Positions 1 to 12,001 of a DNA stretch of 64,000 nt are shown here, in pieces. Source of the stretch: Mycteria americana (lineage: Eukaryota; Chordata; Aves; Ciconiiformes; Ciconiidae); NCBI RefSeq assembly GCF_035582795.1, contig NC_134370.1, forward strand, positions 48,471,501 through 48,535,500, read 5' to 3'. The notes under the pieces were generated by a model. It was not told the DNA's origin, did no database searches, and saw only the letters and a program-made list of their open reading frames with translations. The stretch's first letter is position 1, and each line of letters starts with the position of its first letter. The position numbers and the translations under genes are program-made.

Positions 1-559
1 GCTGTGCTGGGTGTGTGCCTGCCTGCCCGAGGCTGTATAAAAGGAGACATTGTGTGCAGGAGCGTGGGAGGAAGCTCAGCGCCTCAGCCCTGCCCTGGCC
101 AAAAGCAACCCGATGGGTTGCAGGAGCGATGGCGGTGTCCCCCTGGGGCCCAGCCAGGCTGCACCCCCAGAAAAGCAAACTTCAAAAGACTGCAAGATGG
201 ATTTTCCAAGGAAGCTGCAGTCCCTTTGCGTGGTTGATGCAGGATGAAGGCTGCCCGGATGCCTTGTGCATCTGAAGTCCTGCTCTTCTAGATGGGGGAC
301 CCTCGTGGGCGTCCCGTTCCAGCACTGCAGCTCCCAACTATTTGGGGGTGTCCCCCTCCAGCCCCCAGAAGCATCTTCCACCGAGCACGGTGTGGGGTTG
401 CTGGTGCCTGTGGGTAACTTATTACCTACAGTTGGTGTGGGTAACTTATTAGCCAGGTTTTTCCCCAGGAAGTGGCCTACATCTCCGCAGGGGAAACTCC
501 AGCTGCCATTTGTTCTCCCTGGAGGAGGTGGCTCAGCCCTCCTGCCTTGCCACAGCCTG
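1..559. other. Unassigned sequence at window start
   Basis: No gene is recognised here. A TATAAAAG string lies at 36-43, but no known coding exon follows it. The short open frames overlap one another in several frames and carry no recognisable domain. A small direct repeat (TGTGGGTAACTTATTA) occurs twice between about 409 and 450. The stretch could be the downstream flank of a gene to the left of the window. Confidence 0.4.
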
Positions 560-1437
560 GCTCCATGCACCCCAGTCCTCTGAATTTGAGGGCTCCAAAG
601 CCCCAGCTCTGTGCACCCCAAGGCCCCCAGGTACGAGTGCTCCAATCCCCTGGCTCTGTGCACCCAGTCTCCCTGCTTTGAGGTCTCCAAAATCCCTGGC
701 TCCGTGCACCCCAATCCCCTGGGTCTGCGTGTCTGCATCTCCCAGCTTTGAGGGCTTCACACCCTGGCTTTGTACACCTGAGCCCCGTGGGCTGTGTGCA
801 CCCTGGTCCCCCAGCTCTGCGCACGCCAATCCCCCTGGCTCAGTGCTCCCCAGCCCCTGAGTCTGTGCACCCCAGTCCCCCAGCCCCATGCTCCCCAACC
901 CCCCAGCTCTGTGCACCATAATCCCCCTGGCTCAGTGCTCCGCAACCCCCCAGCTCTGTGCACCCCAATCCCTCAGCTCCATGCATCCCAACCCTCTGGC
1001 TCCATGCACCTCAATCCCCTGGCTCGGTGCTCCCCAATTTCCCAGCCCCATGCTCCCCAATCCCCCAGCTCTGTGCACCCCAACCCCCCTGCCTCGATGC
1101 TCCCCAATCTCCCAGCTCTGTGCACCCCAATCCCCCCTGCCTCGGTGCTCCCCACTCTCCCAGCCCTGGGCACCCCAACCCTCTGGCTCGTGCTTCCCAG
1201 TCCCTTGGCCCCATGCACCCCAATGCTCCTGCCTCGGTGCACCCGACGCCCCCAGCCCTGTGCATCCCAATCCCCAGCCTATGCACCTCAATCCCCTGTC
1301 TCGGCGCTCCCCAATCCCTCAGCCCCATGCACTCCAATCCCCTGCCTCGGTGCACCCCAACCCCCTGGCCCCGTGCACCCCAATATCCCTGGCTCGGTGC
1401 TCCCCAGCCCCCCCGGCCCCGTGCACCCCAATACCCG
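556..1437. repeat. Degenerate minisatellite, about 27-30 bp unit
   Basis: About 30 diverged units run through this block. Each is built on a core like CTCTGTGCACCCCAATCCCC, with variants reading TGCTCCCCAATC. The left part (556-830) is more diverged and has longer spacing; the block 830-1437 is tighter. The C-rich plus strand has almost no stop codons, so all three plus frames and some minus frames stay open for hundreds of codons. The translations are Pro/Cys/His-rich strings without domain structure. The array stops where the CD276 CpG island begins. Confidence 0.85.
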
Positions 1438-1900
1438 CCGCCCCCGCAGCACCCCGGGCCGACCCCGGCGCGGCCGCGGCCCCGCCTCCGCCTCCGCCTC
1501 CTCCTCCTCCGCCGGCAGCGGTGGGACCCCGGCAGGAAGCGGCCGCAGCCAATCAGGGCCGGGGCCGCCGCCCCGGGACCGGCCCGCCCGCGGCGGAGCG
1601 CGCGCTCCCGCCCGTCCCGCGCCGCCTTCCCGGTAAGTGCCCGCGCCCGGCCCGGCCCGGCCTGGCGCTGGGGACGTGGCGGGGAGCGGGGCCCGGGGCT
1701 CTCAGGGGGTGCCAGCCGGGGAGCGGCGCCGCGCTGCAGCGCCCGGCGGGAGGAGCCGCCGCTCCCGTTTTCCGTCCCGCGGGACGGGGCTCGGAAGCCC
1801 GGGCGTTGTTCCGGGAGGGCGAAATGAATGGGGCTCCCTCCGAGCCGTGCCCCACCGGCGCGGCATGAAGCAGCCGGGCAGAGCCGGGTCTCGGGGAGCC
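1430..1900 (+). promoter_or_regulatory. CD276: CpG island, probable CD276 promoter and non-coding exon 1
   Basis: This is a dense CpG block with a CCAAT box (AGCCAATCAGG, CCAAT at 1549-1553), GC boxes and a CCTCCG run near 1489-1515. A strong splice donor (CCG|GTAAGTG, exon end 1632) follows and has no start codon fitting CD276 before it. Human CD276 also begins with a non-coding exon separated from the signal-peptide exon, so a 5' UTR exon ending at 1632 is the simplest reading. The transcription start itself cannot be fixed from sequence. Confidence 0.6.
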
Positions 1901-4290
1901 CGGGTGGGTGTTGGGAGGGGGGTGTCGGGGGTCCCCTCCTCTTGCTGCTGGGGGGTGCGGGGAGTTCTCGGGGGGCAGGCGGTGTCCCCACCGTTTCCCG
2001 TGCGGATGCAGGGAAGGCAGCATCCCCGGATGCCTATAAATCCATCCGATGTAAAATTCCGTATTTAATGTATAGAGCTAAAACCCACCCCATGCGTGGG
2101 ACAAAAACCCGAGCTCCGAGAGGAAGTGATTGTTCCCATTTTCCTCGGGATGTGGAAAGGATAACCCATCCCTTCCTTTCTACCGCCGAATGTCACACCC
2201 GAAATCCCTGCCTGAGATTTGGAGGTTGCACCCCATCTTTCCACCCCTCCTTTGCCGTGCTCCCCATCCCCGCAGGGTCCCACTTTGCAAGCAGGGAGCT
2301 TCTGCTGCGCACTGAGAGGTGAAGCAGGGACTAAAAATAGTCTAGAGCAGAGCTGGGCTCTTGTCTGCCAGAAATTCTGGGCAGGAGAGGAGCAAAGTGG
2401 GGACTGACCCGGACCAGTGGGTGAGGACTTCTCTCTGGACCAGCAGATGTTTTCTTTACACCTCCACCCATCTCAGGGTGATAATTTGGCAGCTGAGAAT
2501 CTGGGTATTATAAAAAAGCAGTGTTTTGGCTGCCTGATAGTAAATATTAAATGGGGAACGGGTGATGTATGGTCCCCGGGGTCCCACTGCAACAGAGGAT
2601 TTAGTTTTCCCTTGGGTTTCTGGAGGGTTCAGCCATGCTGGCTTGCTGTGCGTGGGGGCGTCCCTCTTCCAAGGAACGCATTCGTGGGGTTTGTTATATC
2701 CTGACTTGTGATGAAAGCTCAGGTCCGGGGCAGAAGCCATGCTTTGGCTGGGCTCACACTGCAGCGTTGGGAAACTAAGTCACGGAAAGGCGAGACACCC
2801 ACTGAAAGAATCCCAACTGCAGAAGGAGGGTTGGGGACTTGGGTGTCCCCTTCCTGTGACACCTCCGAGATGGTCCATCAGGACTTGTAGGTCACAAAAC
2901 CTGTAAAATATAATTTATTTTAGCATCACCAGGAAAAGGAAGGAGCTCCAAGGGCGAGCGTGAGGGAGATGAGTCATGGTTTCCCTTGCCCAGGCAGCTG
3001 AGTGATCCCCTGTTACCCTCTCTCGCCGTGGCTCCCTCCCTCCTGGCTGCCTGGGGTTTGACATGGGGCTGGCTGTGGGCTCGTCCACTTGGGAAAAGGC
3101 AAGAGTCGGGGATGTGGTTTAAGAAAAAAAAGCTGGATAATTTGTTTTCCCCAGAGCAGCCTCGTGCTTGGGAGGGAAGGAGAGGACATACTCCCCCAGC
3201 GTGCTTGGGGCAGAGCTGTGCCTCAGTTTTCCCCCTCCCTGTGCCTCAGTCCCCCCCCCCCCCCCCCCCCGCCTCGGTTTCCTCCCCATGGGAGCTGAGC
3301 TGAGCAAAGCTTCAGGGCTGCCATTTCCCTGATTAAAGGGGGTTTAAGGAGGAAGGCACCGATGGCTGAAGTTGGTCCTGCTACACCCTGGGAAACTGGT
3401 GCTGTGACACCGATTTATTGCAAATAGGGCTATTGCACTGAAAACCGTTGGTGCTAAAGGCTCTGGGTGGAGCAGTGGGGCTCTGGGATGTGCTGGGACA
3501 GAGATGAGACATGGCAGTGGTGATGCTGGCTGCACTATCTGGGGCTCATTTATGCTATGAGGGAGGAACGTGGGTCACGAGGGGCCTGGCGAGCTCTTGG
3601 CATGGCCGAGGAGGGATGCTCGGGAAGCGAGCCACGGTAGCCAGCAGTGCCAGGCAGTTTGCCCTCACCTCTCCCCACATCCAGCTCTGAGATGCTCTGG
3701 TTTTATTCCCCATTTTTCGGGGCAGTCTCATGCGGGAGACTTCCCTGCCATGAGCAGGCATGAACCTCCCAGCCCTCAAGCCGCCAGTGGAGCCAGGAAT
3801 CTGCAAACCTCTTATGTTTGGTTTTTAGCCATTTTGGACACAGGGAGTGAGTTGCCTCCTCTTGGAGGACAGGGATGTAACAGCCCAATGCTGCGGGGAA
3901 AAGCTGGGAAAGAGAAACAAAAGGGGAGGAGAAGCAGTGAGGAGGGGAAGAGGCTCACGTGGCTTTCCCTGGGCACCGGCCAGCGCCTCCGGCACAAGAG
4001 CTGCCTCTGGGTCCATCAGCTCCCTGATGCAGGGGATGCACTGGTCCCTTGGCCAGTGCCAGGTGGGAGGCAAACGCCCTCCGGCGTTTTACAACGAGGT
4101 GGGTGCTCTGGTTGCCACGTGGCAGCCAGAGAGGACGGCTGGCATGGGTTCCCCTGCCCGATGCTGGTCTCTTGCCCTCTCTTGCTCTCTGACCCTGGTC
4201 CCCAGAACCATCTCAGTATTTTCTTCTATTTTTCGCCAGCTCAGGGTGCTTGTCACGAGAGAAAAGACTCCCTGTGAGAAGGACACCTGG
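1633..4290 (+). other. Intron 1 of CD276 (inferred)
   Basis: No coding exon is recognised between the presumed 5' UTR donor at 1632 and the signal-peptide exon. The stretch holds a 20-base poly-C tract at 3251-3270, which is preceded by two close copies of a TGTGCCTCAGT motif. The acceptor upstream of the ATG exon was not resolved. Confidence 0.45.
3251..3270. repeat. Poly-C tract (20 bases)
   Basis: Twenty consecutive C residues lie in intron 1 of CD276. They directly follow two tandem copies of a GTGCCTCAGT-type motif (about 3218-3250). Length errors in the assembly are likely here. Confidence 0.95.
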
Positions 4291-4338
4291 GGCTGTGCTC
4301 GCTTCTGCTTTCTTACCCAGGCTTTGCTCGTGCCAAGA

Positions 4339-7300
4339 ATGTTCTGCCCGCTGCTTGCCCTAGGAGCACTGGTGCTCAGCCTGGCAGGTGAGTGAGGCTG
4401 GAGAGGGTTTGGGATTGGCGTGGTCTGCATGTCACCACCCCAAAGGAGATGTCCCGAATGCCACATTAATCCCGACAAAGCTGCCTTTGACCTGTAGTTC
4501 CTGCTGGCAGCACCCAGGTGTTTCTTCTGGTTTTGTGGTCCTCCAGCTGCCCAGGGCATCATCCTGTGAGTGTGATGGCTTCTGGTGCATGTGGCAGTCC
4601 CCTTGTAGCAGGGGACACCACCTCCTGCGTGCTACAGTTGAACGACAAAGCCGTGGGAGGACCAAATCCTGAAGGTTTCTTACTTACCTGGGTCTGTCCC
4701 CATGTGCTACAGCTCCTAGTCCCCCAGGTTGCAGCACCTCAATCTGGGACAGATGTCGGGACTGAATCCTTTCGGAATGCTCAGCAGCCAGCAGCAGTTC
4801 CAGCCAGGCTGGGTAATGTTCCTAAAACCCATTGGCATTTATTATTAGTCAGAGGGAGATGTGACACTCTCGAGTCTGCCAAGAGCCAGGCAGGCTGCCT
4901 GAGCGCTCTTCTCCTGCCTGTCTGCCCGTCTGTGGCTCCTGGCAGGTCTCCTCCATCCCACAGCTCCTCATCCTCCCTGCTTGGGCTCTTGCTTAAAATT
5001 TAATGTCTCGTTGCTGCCCTTGTCCCCAGGGAGGTATTTGCTGCAGGTAACAGCTTTGCTGTGTTCTGCAATGGTGTTGAGGTTGGAATATACAGCAAAT
5101 CCTTGGTCTGAGGCGAGATTTTTTCCCCTTTTCTTCCCCGTTTTGGGGTTGGGGGGAATTGGTGAATGAAGTGCTGATGGTGCCCTGGGTGTGCTTTGGG
5201 TGATGTCGCTGCTCGCTGCCAACAGGGACCCCCAGACCAGCTCCGAGCGCAGACAGTCCGGCAGCCCTGGCATGATTGGCATCACGCCCTGACGCAATGG
5301 CAGGGTTCGCATTGCACCGTGGCTTGGTGAGGTGGTTGGCATCGCACCGTGGCACTGGGATGCTGTTGGCATCGCAGTGTGGTGTGCTGGTTGGCGCTGG
5401 AGCACTGGTGCCATCTAGTGCCTGCTAGCCTGGCCACGGTGCTGCCCGGAGCTGGCTTGTCCTGGGGACGTGGGACTGTGTCCCGGCCATCGTCACCCAC
5501 TGACCTCCTCTCCCCATGGGGAGAAACCGGGCTGCGTGTCCCGGGGGGTTGCAGGTTTGGGTGCCCGTGGCTGCAGTTGGCAGCTGAGGGCAGCGGTGTT
5601 CCAGCTTTGGCGCTGGATCCCTGCTGTCTCCCTGCCAGCAGAGTGGGCTTGGCTGGGTTGGTGCAGGGGAGGGTCCTGAGATGCCACCTGCCCTCAGGTC
5701 CGTCCTGTGGGCATCCCTTGATTGCTTAGATGTTATCTGGATGGAGAATTAAGGAGGTGCTTCTGCAGAGTCTCACCACCATGTGCTTTTGCCCTCACCA
5801 CCTTCCCTCAGGTGCCATGGAGATCCAGGTCCCAGATGAGCCCGTGGTGGCTCTTTTTGGCCGAGATGCCACCCTGTGCTGCTCCTTCTCCCCTGAGGCC
5901 AACTTCAGCCTCGACGACCTGAGCCTCATCTGGCAGCTGACGGACACCAAGCGCTTGGTCCACAGCTTTTCCAGTGGCCGGGACCAGCTGGCAGACCAGG
6001 GCAGGGGCTATGCCAACCGTACGGCCCTCTTCTACGACCAGCTGGCCCAGGGCAACGTGTCACTGCTCCTCCGGCGCGTGGAGATCTCAGATGAGGGCAG
6101 CTTCACCTGCTTCGTCCGGGTTCAGGACTACAGCAGTGCGGCTGTGACGTTGCAGGTGGCAGGTGAGAGATGGAGAGTCGGGGTGCCATTGCATGTATCC
6201 CCCAAAGAGAAGGGTTATCCATCATGGTTTGGTCCTTTGTGGAGCCTCTTTCTCTCTCCACCCTTGCAGTGGTCTCCCCAGGAATTCAGCTCTCTGTTAG
6301 AGAATGACCAGCTGCATCTCCCCACAATATTGCTGGAGGGGGGTGTGGTCCCTTCCCTGCCATGATGGAGAGGCTCTCAGTTGAGAGGCCACCTGGAAGC
6401 ATGGCCATAAATGAACCAAAGCTGGGGAGGCTTCAGCTGGTTGGTGTTATCAGCTGGAAGAGTCTGTCCTGGGGCTTGCCCAACCTCATTGGGTTGCTCC
6501 AGATCCTGATCCTTTGGTCTTCTCCATCGCCTCATGCCAGCTGTCCTCTCTGTTGCAGCTCCCTACTCCAAGCCCAATATGAACCTGGAGCCCAACAAGG
6601 ACTTGAAGCCAGGAGATCTGGCGGCCGTGACTTGCCATGCTTCCCGCGGCTACCCTGAGGCCAGTGTCCTCTGGCAGGACAGCCAGGGCAACAACATCAC
6701 GGAAAATGTCACCACGTCCCAGGTGGCCAATGAGGAAGGTCTCTTTGATGTGCACAGCATCCTCCAGGTGCTGGTGGAGCCCAGCAGCACCTACTCCTGC
6801 CTGGTGCGAAACCCGGTGCTGCAGCAGGAGACCCAAGCCTCTGTCACCATCACAGGTGAGCTAGCAAGGGCCAAAACTGGGGGAAGGAAGGGATGGGCGC
6901 TGTCTCAAGAAGTGGACCGTGGTGGCACCAGGATCCCTATTGTGGCCCAGAGCCACCCTGGTGGTTGCTACCCCGTATCCCCACTCTACCTCTCTCCCCA
7001 TGGACCTACAAGGGTGACTTGAGGCTGTGCTGTCCTCCCCAGTCACCCCACACCAGCATCCCAGCTAGAACCAACGTCCCCAGTTCTTAGTCTCTAGCTT
7101 TGCTAGTTGCCCTGTCCAAGTCTAAACCACCCCAGAAAGCCAGCACAGGGCACGGTAGTTGTCTTCTTAGCACGTGGCGATGGGATGCTCTCAATTTGGG
7201 GTTCTCCATCCCAGCTGCAACAATCCTACTTCAGAAATAAATACAGGCTGGAGGAGTTCATCAAGCGCATTCAGCCTCATGGCTTCACTTTGAGCTCCTC

Positions 7301-10300
7301 CTGCTGCCTTCCTGGAGCTCTTTATAACCTTGTGCGCTCCCTGGTAGCATTAATTAGTGTTCAGTTACCCTTGGTACGGCACTTACTGGATTGGAAAGGT
7401 GGGTCCCTGGTGGAGCATAAACTTTTTGGCTGGATGCACCAAACTCTTGCAGAAAAATTTGCATGGATGCTGCTGGCTGGGGACAGAGGGGTGGCTTTTG
7501 TGTGGGCTCCCAAGCGCACAAGCAAATGGTCAGCCTTGGGGTGACATCTGTGGAGGGTCAGGGTTTGGGATAAGACTTTATTTGAAGACAGAGCAATGTT
7601 ACGGGGAAAAATCAGATTCCCAGCACTCCAGGAGATATCCCCCAAGCCCTGGTGGTCCCTGCCAGTCCATCCCAGACCCTGGGGAAGGTGTACCTATCCT
7701 TCCTGGCCCCATGGCGTGAGATGAGAGGGGAAAGGGAGTGGGTGCAACATCATCTAATGCTTCTCTTGAGCTTCTTAGCAAGTGAAGGGTCAGCCTGCCA
7801 TTTTAATTTATTAGTGCAATTATTTAAAGGTTAACAAAGTATCATCCCTGTATCCATCCATCCATCCATCCATCCATCCATCCATACGTCCCAGTATACA
7901 TCCCTGGAAGTATTTCAAAGATGTTTGGATGAGGTGCTTATGGACATGGTGTAGTGGTGGTCTTGGCAGTGTTAGGTTTATGGTTGGACTCGAAGATCTT
8001 AAAGGTCTTTTCCAACCTATACGATTCTGTGATTCTTCGAAATATTTTAGGGAGTGACTCAACCTGATGCTTCCCCGGCTGGATCAAGAACTGCTGGGGG
8101 AGGCCATAATTAGAGGCACTGATGGTTTTACTTCAAAAGCCACCCCTTGTGCCACCGACTCCGTCCATGGGAATGTGCCCCTGCTACCGTGGGGTCCCGA
8201 ATACCGGGCACGCATCCCCCGGGTCGGGCGGCAGTGCTCAGTGTGGCAGTATTTCTCTTCTTGCCCCCTGTAAGGCCAACACCTCGCCTTCCCTGCTGTG
8301 GCTCTCTGGGTGACGGTGGGACTTGCCATCTGTGTTGTGGGGCTGCTTGCCGTCCTGGCGTACGTGTGCCAGAAGAAAATCCGCCAGAGCTGCGAGGAAG
8401 AGGAGGAAAATGCAGGTAATGTGGCGGGTACCCCCCCCAAAAAGGGATGGGGTTTGCAGGGGGTAATGGATGGATAGAGGGTGGTGGATTGGGGGAGCCA
8501 GGGCAAATCTTAACTTGCACGGCTTTGCCTTGGTGGTGGCATCTTTTAAAGGATGAAGGGATGCTCGGAGCTGCTGGGGTTGGTGGGCACCAGCAAATCC
8601 ATACCAGAGAGCCTGTGCTGGCTGCATGCATTGCTCCAGGTGGCTGTTTCAAACATACACCTGGTTTTCCTCCCACCGAGTGTCTCCCCCTTTTACCTTC
8701 CTGCTCTGAGTATCCTCTGCATGTCTGGTACCCATACCTGGGCATGCGTGGAGCATCTCCTCTGAGAATGTGCCTCTAGCATTTGCCACCATGGAAATGC
8801 CAAGCGCTTTGACATGCGGAAATAGCGTGAGAGAGATGCTCCGTGCTCTTGTTTTCTGCATCTGTCTCCTGGTTGTTTTTTTTTTTTTTTTTCTTAATTA
8901 TGAAGAGGTGTTTGCACAGAAAGGGGGGCTTTGTTGCTTTAAAAAAGCTGCTGTGCTCTGAAAATGGTTGCAGAAGCGGCTTTGCTGGCGTTCCCCATTT
9001 GTTTTCTCTCGCTGACTCCCGACGCACTCGCTCTGCCAAAGCCTTTCCCTGCCAGCATGATGTTGTGGGGCTGGGACCCGCAGACTCCCTCCCTGGGGAC
9101 TCCCGCTTCGCTGCTCCTCTCTCTGCCGGGGAGGACGTTGGTGCCGATGCCACCACGATGCCTGGCTGTCAGGTGTCCCCAACGGTGGGGACCGAGGGGT
9201 TTTTCCCCAGCAGATCCCAGGGAATCAACTGCAGGAGATATATATTAAAAAATATATAAAAATATTTTTTTTTCCCCCTCTGTAACAGAGTATTTTCTCC
9301 TCGGCCAAGGGATTTGCAGTGCCGTGACGCTCAGCTGTGGCCCTGGGCCAGCTGACCTCAGTTCTTTAGCATCAAGACACAGCTCCCAGCCCGTGATGTT
9401 TTGCACTGATGGCTGCACGCCCTTAGCAGTAACCTTTTGCTGTGGCTCTTGGCCAGAAACTGGGCAGGGAACCTGCCCGTGAGCCTGGCAGCCACAGGAG
9501 GCAGGAGCAGCAATTTTTGCTGGTCTTTTTGGCCAGGAACAGCATTGCAGCAGGCCCTATACATTGGATGCAAAGCTCCTGGGCTCCCAGACAGGGTGAC
9601 AACCTGGCAGCCAGGCGGAGAAGGGGATGCTCATCCCTTGGTGTCAATGAGGTGTCCTGGAGGCGTCGGGGGGTATCTGTGATCTCCCCACTAAGTCCCT
9701 CGCCGAGTGCTGCTCCAGATGGTGGCTGTGCTATAAATAGGGAGGAGAGCGGCTGTGCTGTATCGCCCGGAGCTGTGGCTTTTTTTGCTTTGCTTGTAGG
9801 GGATGTGCCACCCTGGCACAGCCTTGTGCTGGGGTAAGTAGCCCCCGCGGGGTGCTGGAGGGGGTGCTAGATGCAGGTGGGTACCAGTCACTCCTCCCTG
9901 AGCATCACCAGCAGCTTGGCGGTGCCTGGTCCCAAGCAGAGCCCAGGATATACGGTGATCGTGGGTGGCTCCGAGCAGCCGGGGACAGTGGCAATCCAAG
10001 GGACAGCCTCCAAACCTGGCTGCCTGGGAAAGCGGGGTTCAGGGTGGGCACTGGGGTGAAGCCCAGCAGATACTTCACATGCTCCAGCTTGCTCTTTTGC
10101 AGGGACGGAGGAGCAGGACGAGGAGGGGGAAGAACCCAAGACAGGTGGGTGCATGATTCTTATTATATATGTGAGTCCATTATAGCGTGTGCTCGTGCCA
10201 CTGTCCCCTATGCAAGGAAACACCCCGGCATGCTTTGCACCCTCCATCAGTGCTCAGCCCGCTCTTTGACACACCCCATCAGGCTGGCAGCTCCCTGATA

Positions 10301-12001
10301 AGCCACCCTATCTCTTAATAAAAAAGCACTTGTGGTGCTCTGCTGTCATCAAACAGGTTAATTATATGCCTAGTGATTGCCTTTATCTGCTGGTGCAGGA
10401 GCAAGGCCGCTTGGGATGCTGGCTCCTTCACTGCAGGGGAGATTTAGGGACCAGGGGTTGGTTTGCAATGGGAATTGGTGGGTGCAATTATTGGGATGGG
10501 TTCCCCAAAATAGGGCTCTTAGCTGTTTCCTCTGGGGAGGCATTCCCTTGCAAGCCCCCCCGTCCCACACGATGGAGTCTGACCACGTGCTGTTTTGCTT
10601 TTTGCAGCCCTGCAGCCGCTGAAGAGCGCAGAGAGCAAAGACGGTGAGTGTGTTTGCCTAGGACCGCAGGCTGGCTCGTGAGGAAGGTTTCTTGCTAAGC
10701 ACACTGAAGATGATGCTCAGATCTAAGTGTAAAGCATCTATTGCATCTCCATCATCCATCATTGGTTGGTTTTTTCTTTTTCCTTTTTTTTTTTTCTTTT
10801 TTTTTTGTCAGTTTTCAATCAAATTTTCACAGATCAATTATTTCCCATCACCCATTTCCACTCCAATTTGGGCTGCGCTTGCTCTGGCCAACACTCATAT
10901 CTCCCAGCAGTGATGGAGCGATGTGGCTGGCAGCTTCAATGTGGCACTTCTTCTTATCCTTCCTTTTCTTGGGCAGCTTGAGGCTGAGAAAAGCCTCCTG
11001 CAAACAACCAGGGTTGTTGCAAGGAATTTGGGTCTTTTTTAAGCATTGCCATGGGTTTGCTAAGAGCAGGGGAATTGCTGGGGTCCATTCTCGCCTTGTG
11101 GAGAGGGAGGGATGAAGCTCATCCCTGGTGCTGGAATTCATGAAAATTGGAGTCCTAGCTCCTGTTTCTGCCTTTCATTATCTTCTCCCAGCCTCCTGGC
11201 TCAGTGCTGCCAACAGCCTGTCGCCCATCCCAGCCCGCTGTTGGGCTCCAGCACTTTCCATGCCTGGTCAGCCCCACTCTTCACCAACTCATCCTCCTCC
11301 CAGGATCTTGATCTTTTAATTTATTTCCTTTCTTATTAAAGGCAGAGGCTTGGCCTCTGCTGCTGGTGAATTGCTGCTAATTTAACCCTCCCTTCCTCTT
11401 TTATTAACAGCCCTGTTTTTTCTCTAATGCCATTTTTCCCCCCACCCCGATAGGTTTGTAAAAGCCTTTTCTGCCTTCCCCTCCACACCTTTAGCGAAGC
11501 ATCAACTGGCTCTGCTTTTCCTCTTTTTTTTTTTTTTTTCCTCCTCTCTGCCCTTATCTCCCCCTTGCAAACCACTGCAGACAGTGCTCAGCTTCCCAGC
11601 CCCTCAGCTTTTCATCCCTGATGCAGCCTCTTTGCTTAACCCCGTGTGTGAGACATCCTCCACTTGCTCCTCAACCACCTTTTCAGCAGAAACAAAGCTT
11701 GAATAATAACATCTCCCAGGGTTTGCTGGCTGAGCAGGTATTTCTAGCCAGGAATATGGATGGAGGGATAAAAACATACCTACATGTGCCTGGTCATATT
11801 TGCCCAGGGCTGGCATCAGCCCTGGGAGCAGGGAGGATTGCTGGGTGATCCCAATTTTCCAGGGCAGGGAGAGCCAGGAGCTGCCGGTGACCAAATTAAC
11901 TCATTAATTTGGACCTGTGGATTATTATTCTTTTTTAATGTCTTTGACAATTTTTGTTTCTTCTATTTTTCCCCCCAGATAACGAGCAAGAAATTGATTG
12001 A
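4339..12001 (+). CDS. CD276: CD276 antigen (B7-H3), two-Ig form, seven coding exons
   Basis: Type I membrane protein of the B7 family, a T-cell co-regulatory ligand. Coding exons are 4339-4387, 5812-6162, 6559-6855, 8275-8415, 10103-10144, 10608-10643 and 11979-12001 (stop TGA). All junctions are phase 1 with GT-AG ends and add up to 312 residues. Residues 1-17 or so are the signal peptide ([17 protein letters not shown]). The IgV domain spans about 20-133 with cysteines 40 and 116; the IgC domain spans about 134-232 with cysteines 159 and 214. The transmembrane segment is about 242-264, followed by KKIRQSCEE and an acidic tail with TALQPLK. N-glycosylation sequons are at 47, 85, 98, 179 and 183. 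Strings such as [23 protein letters not shown] and TTSQVANE match mammalian B7-H3 almost exactly. Only one V-C pair is present, unlike the four-Ig human form. The transmembrane-exon acceptor (CTGTAAG|GCC) is the least typical junction but gives the expected GQ start. Confidence 0.95.
5272..5410. repeat. Short degenerate tandem repeat in CD276 intron
   Basis: Four or so diverged copies of a unit of about 32-36 bp are built on TTGGCATCGCACCGTGG. They lie in the intron between the signal-peptide and IgV exons. Nothing suggests coding. Confidence 0.65.
7852..7884. repeat. (ATCC)n microsatellite
   Basis: About eight uninterrupted ATCC units lie immediately upstream of a CR1 fragment, in the CD276 intron between the IgC and transmembrane exons. 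Confidence 0.95.
7894..8037 (+). mobile_element. CR1 LINE, truncated 3' end
   Basis: The block reads ACATCCCTGGAAGTATTTCA, then GGTTGGACTCGAAGATCTTA, then TTTTCCAACCTATACGATTC, and ends with the GATTCTGTGATTCT octamer-type tail. This is the standard 3' terminus of avian CR1 non-LTR retrotransposons, in plus orientation. Only about 145 bp of the 3' UTR remain, with no reverse transcriptase, which is the usual 5' truncation of the family. It lies in a CD276 intron and is the only clear CR1 copy I found in the window. The (ATCC)n run just before it may mark the insertion point or have grown later. Confidence 0.9.

Noticed and set aside
794-1991. Several long open frames (280-326 codons) on both strands
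   Set aside because: They arise because the C-rich minisatellite and CpG island lack stops in many frames. The translations are repeat strings without domains, and three overlapping plus frames cannot all be real.
6856-8274. Search for a second IgV-IgC pair in CD276
   Set aside because: No frame with paired Ig cysteines or B7-H3 strings was seen. The interval holds a microsatellite, a CR1 fragment and ordinary intron sequence.
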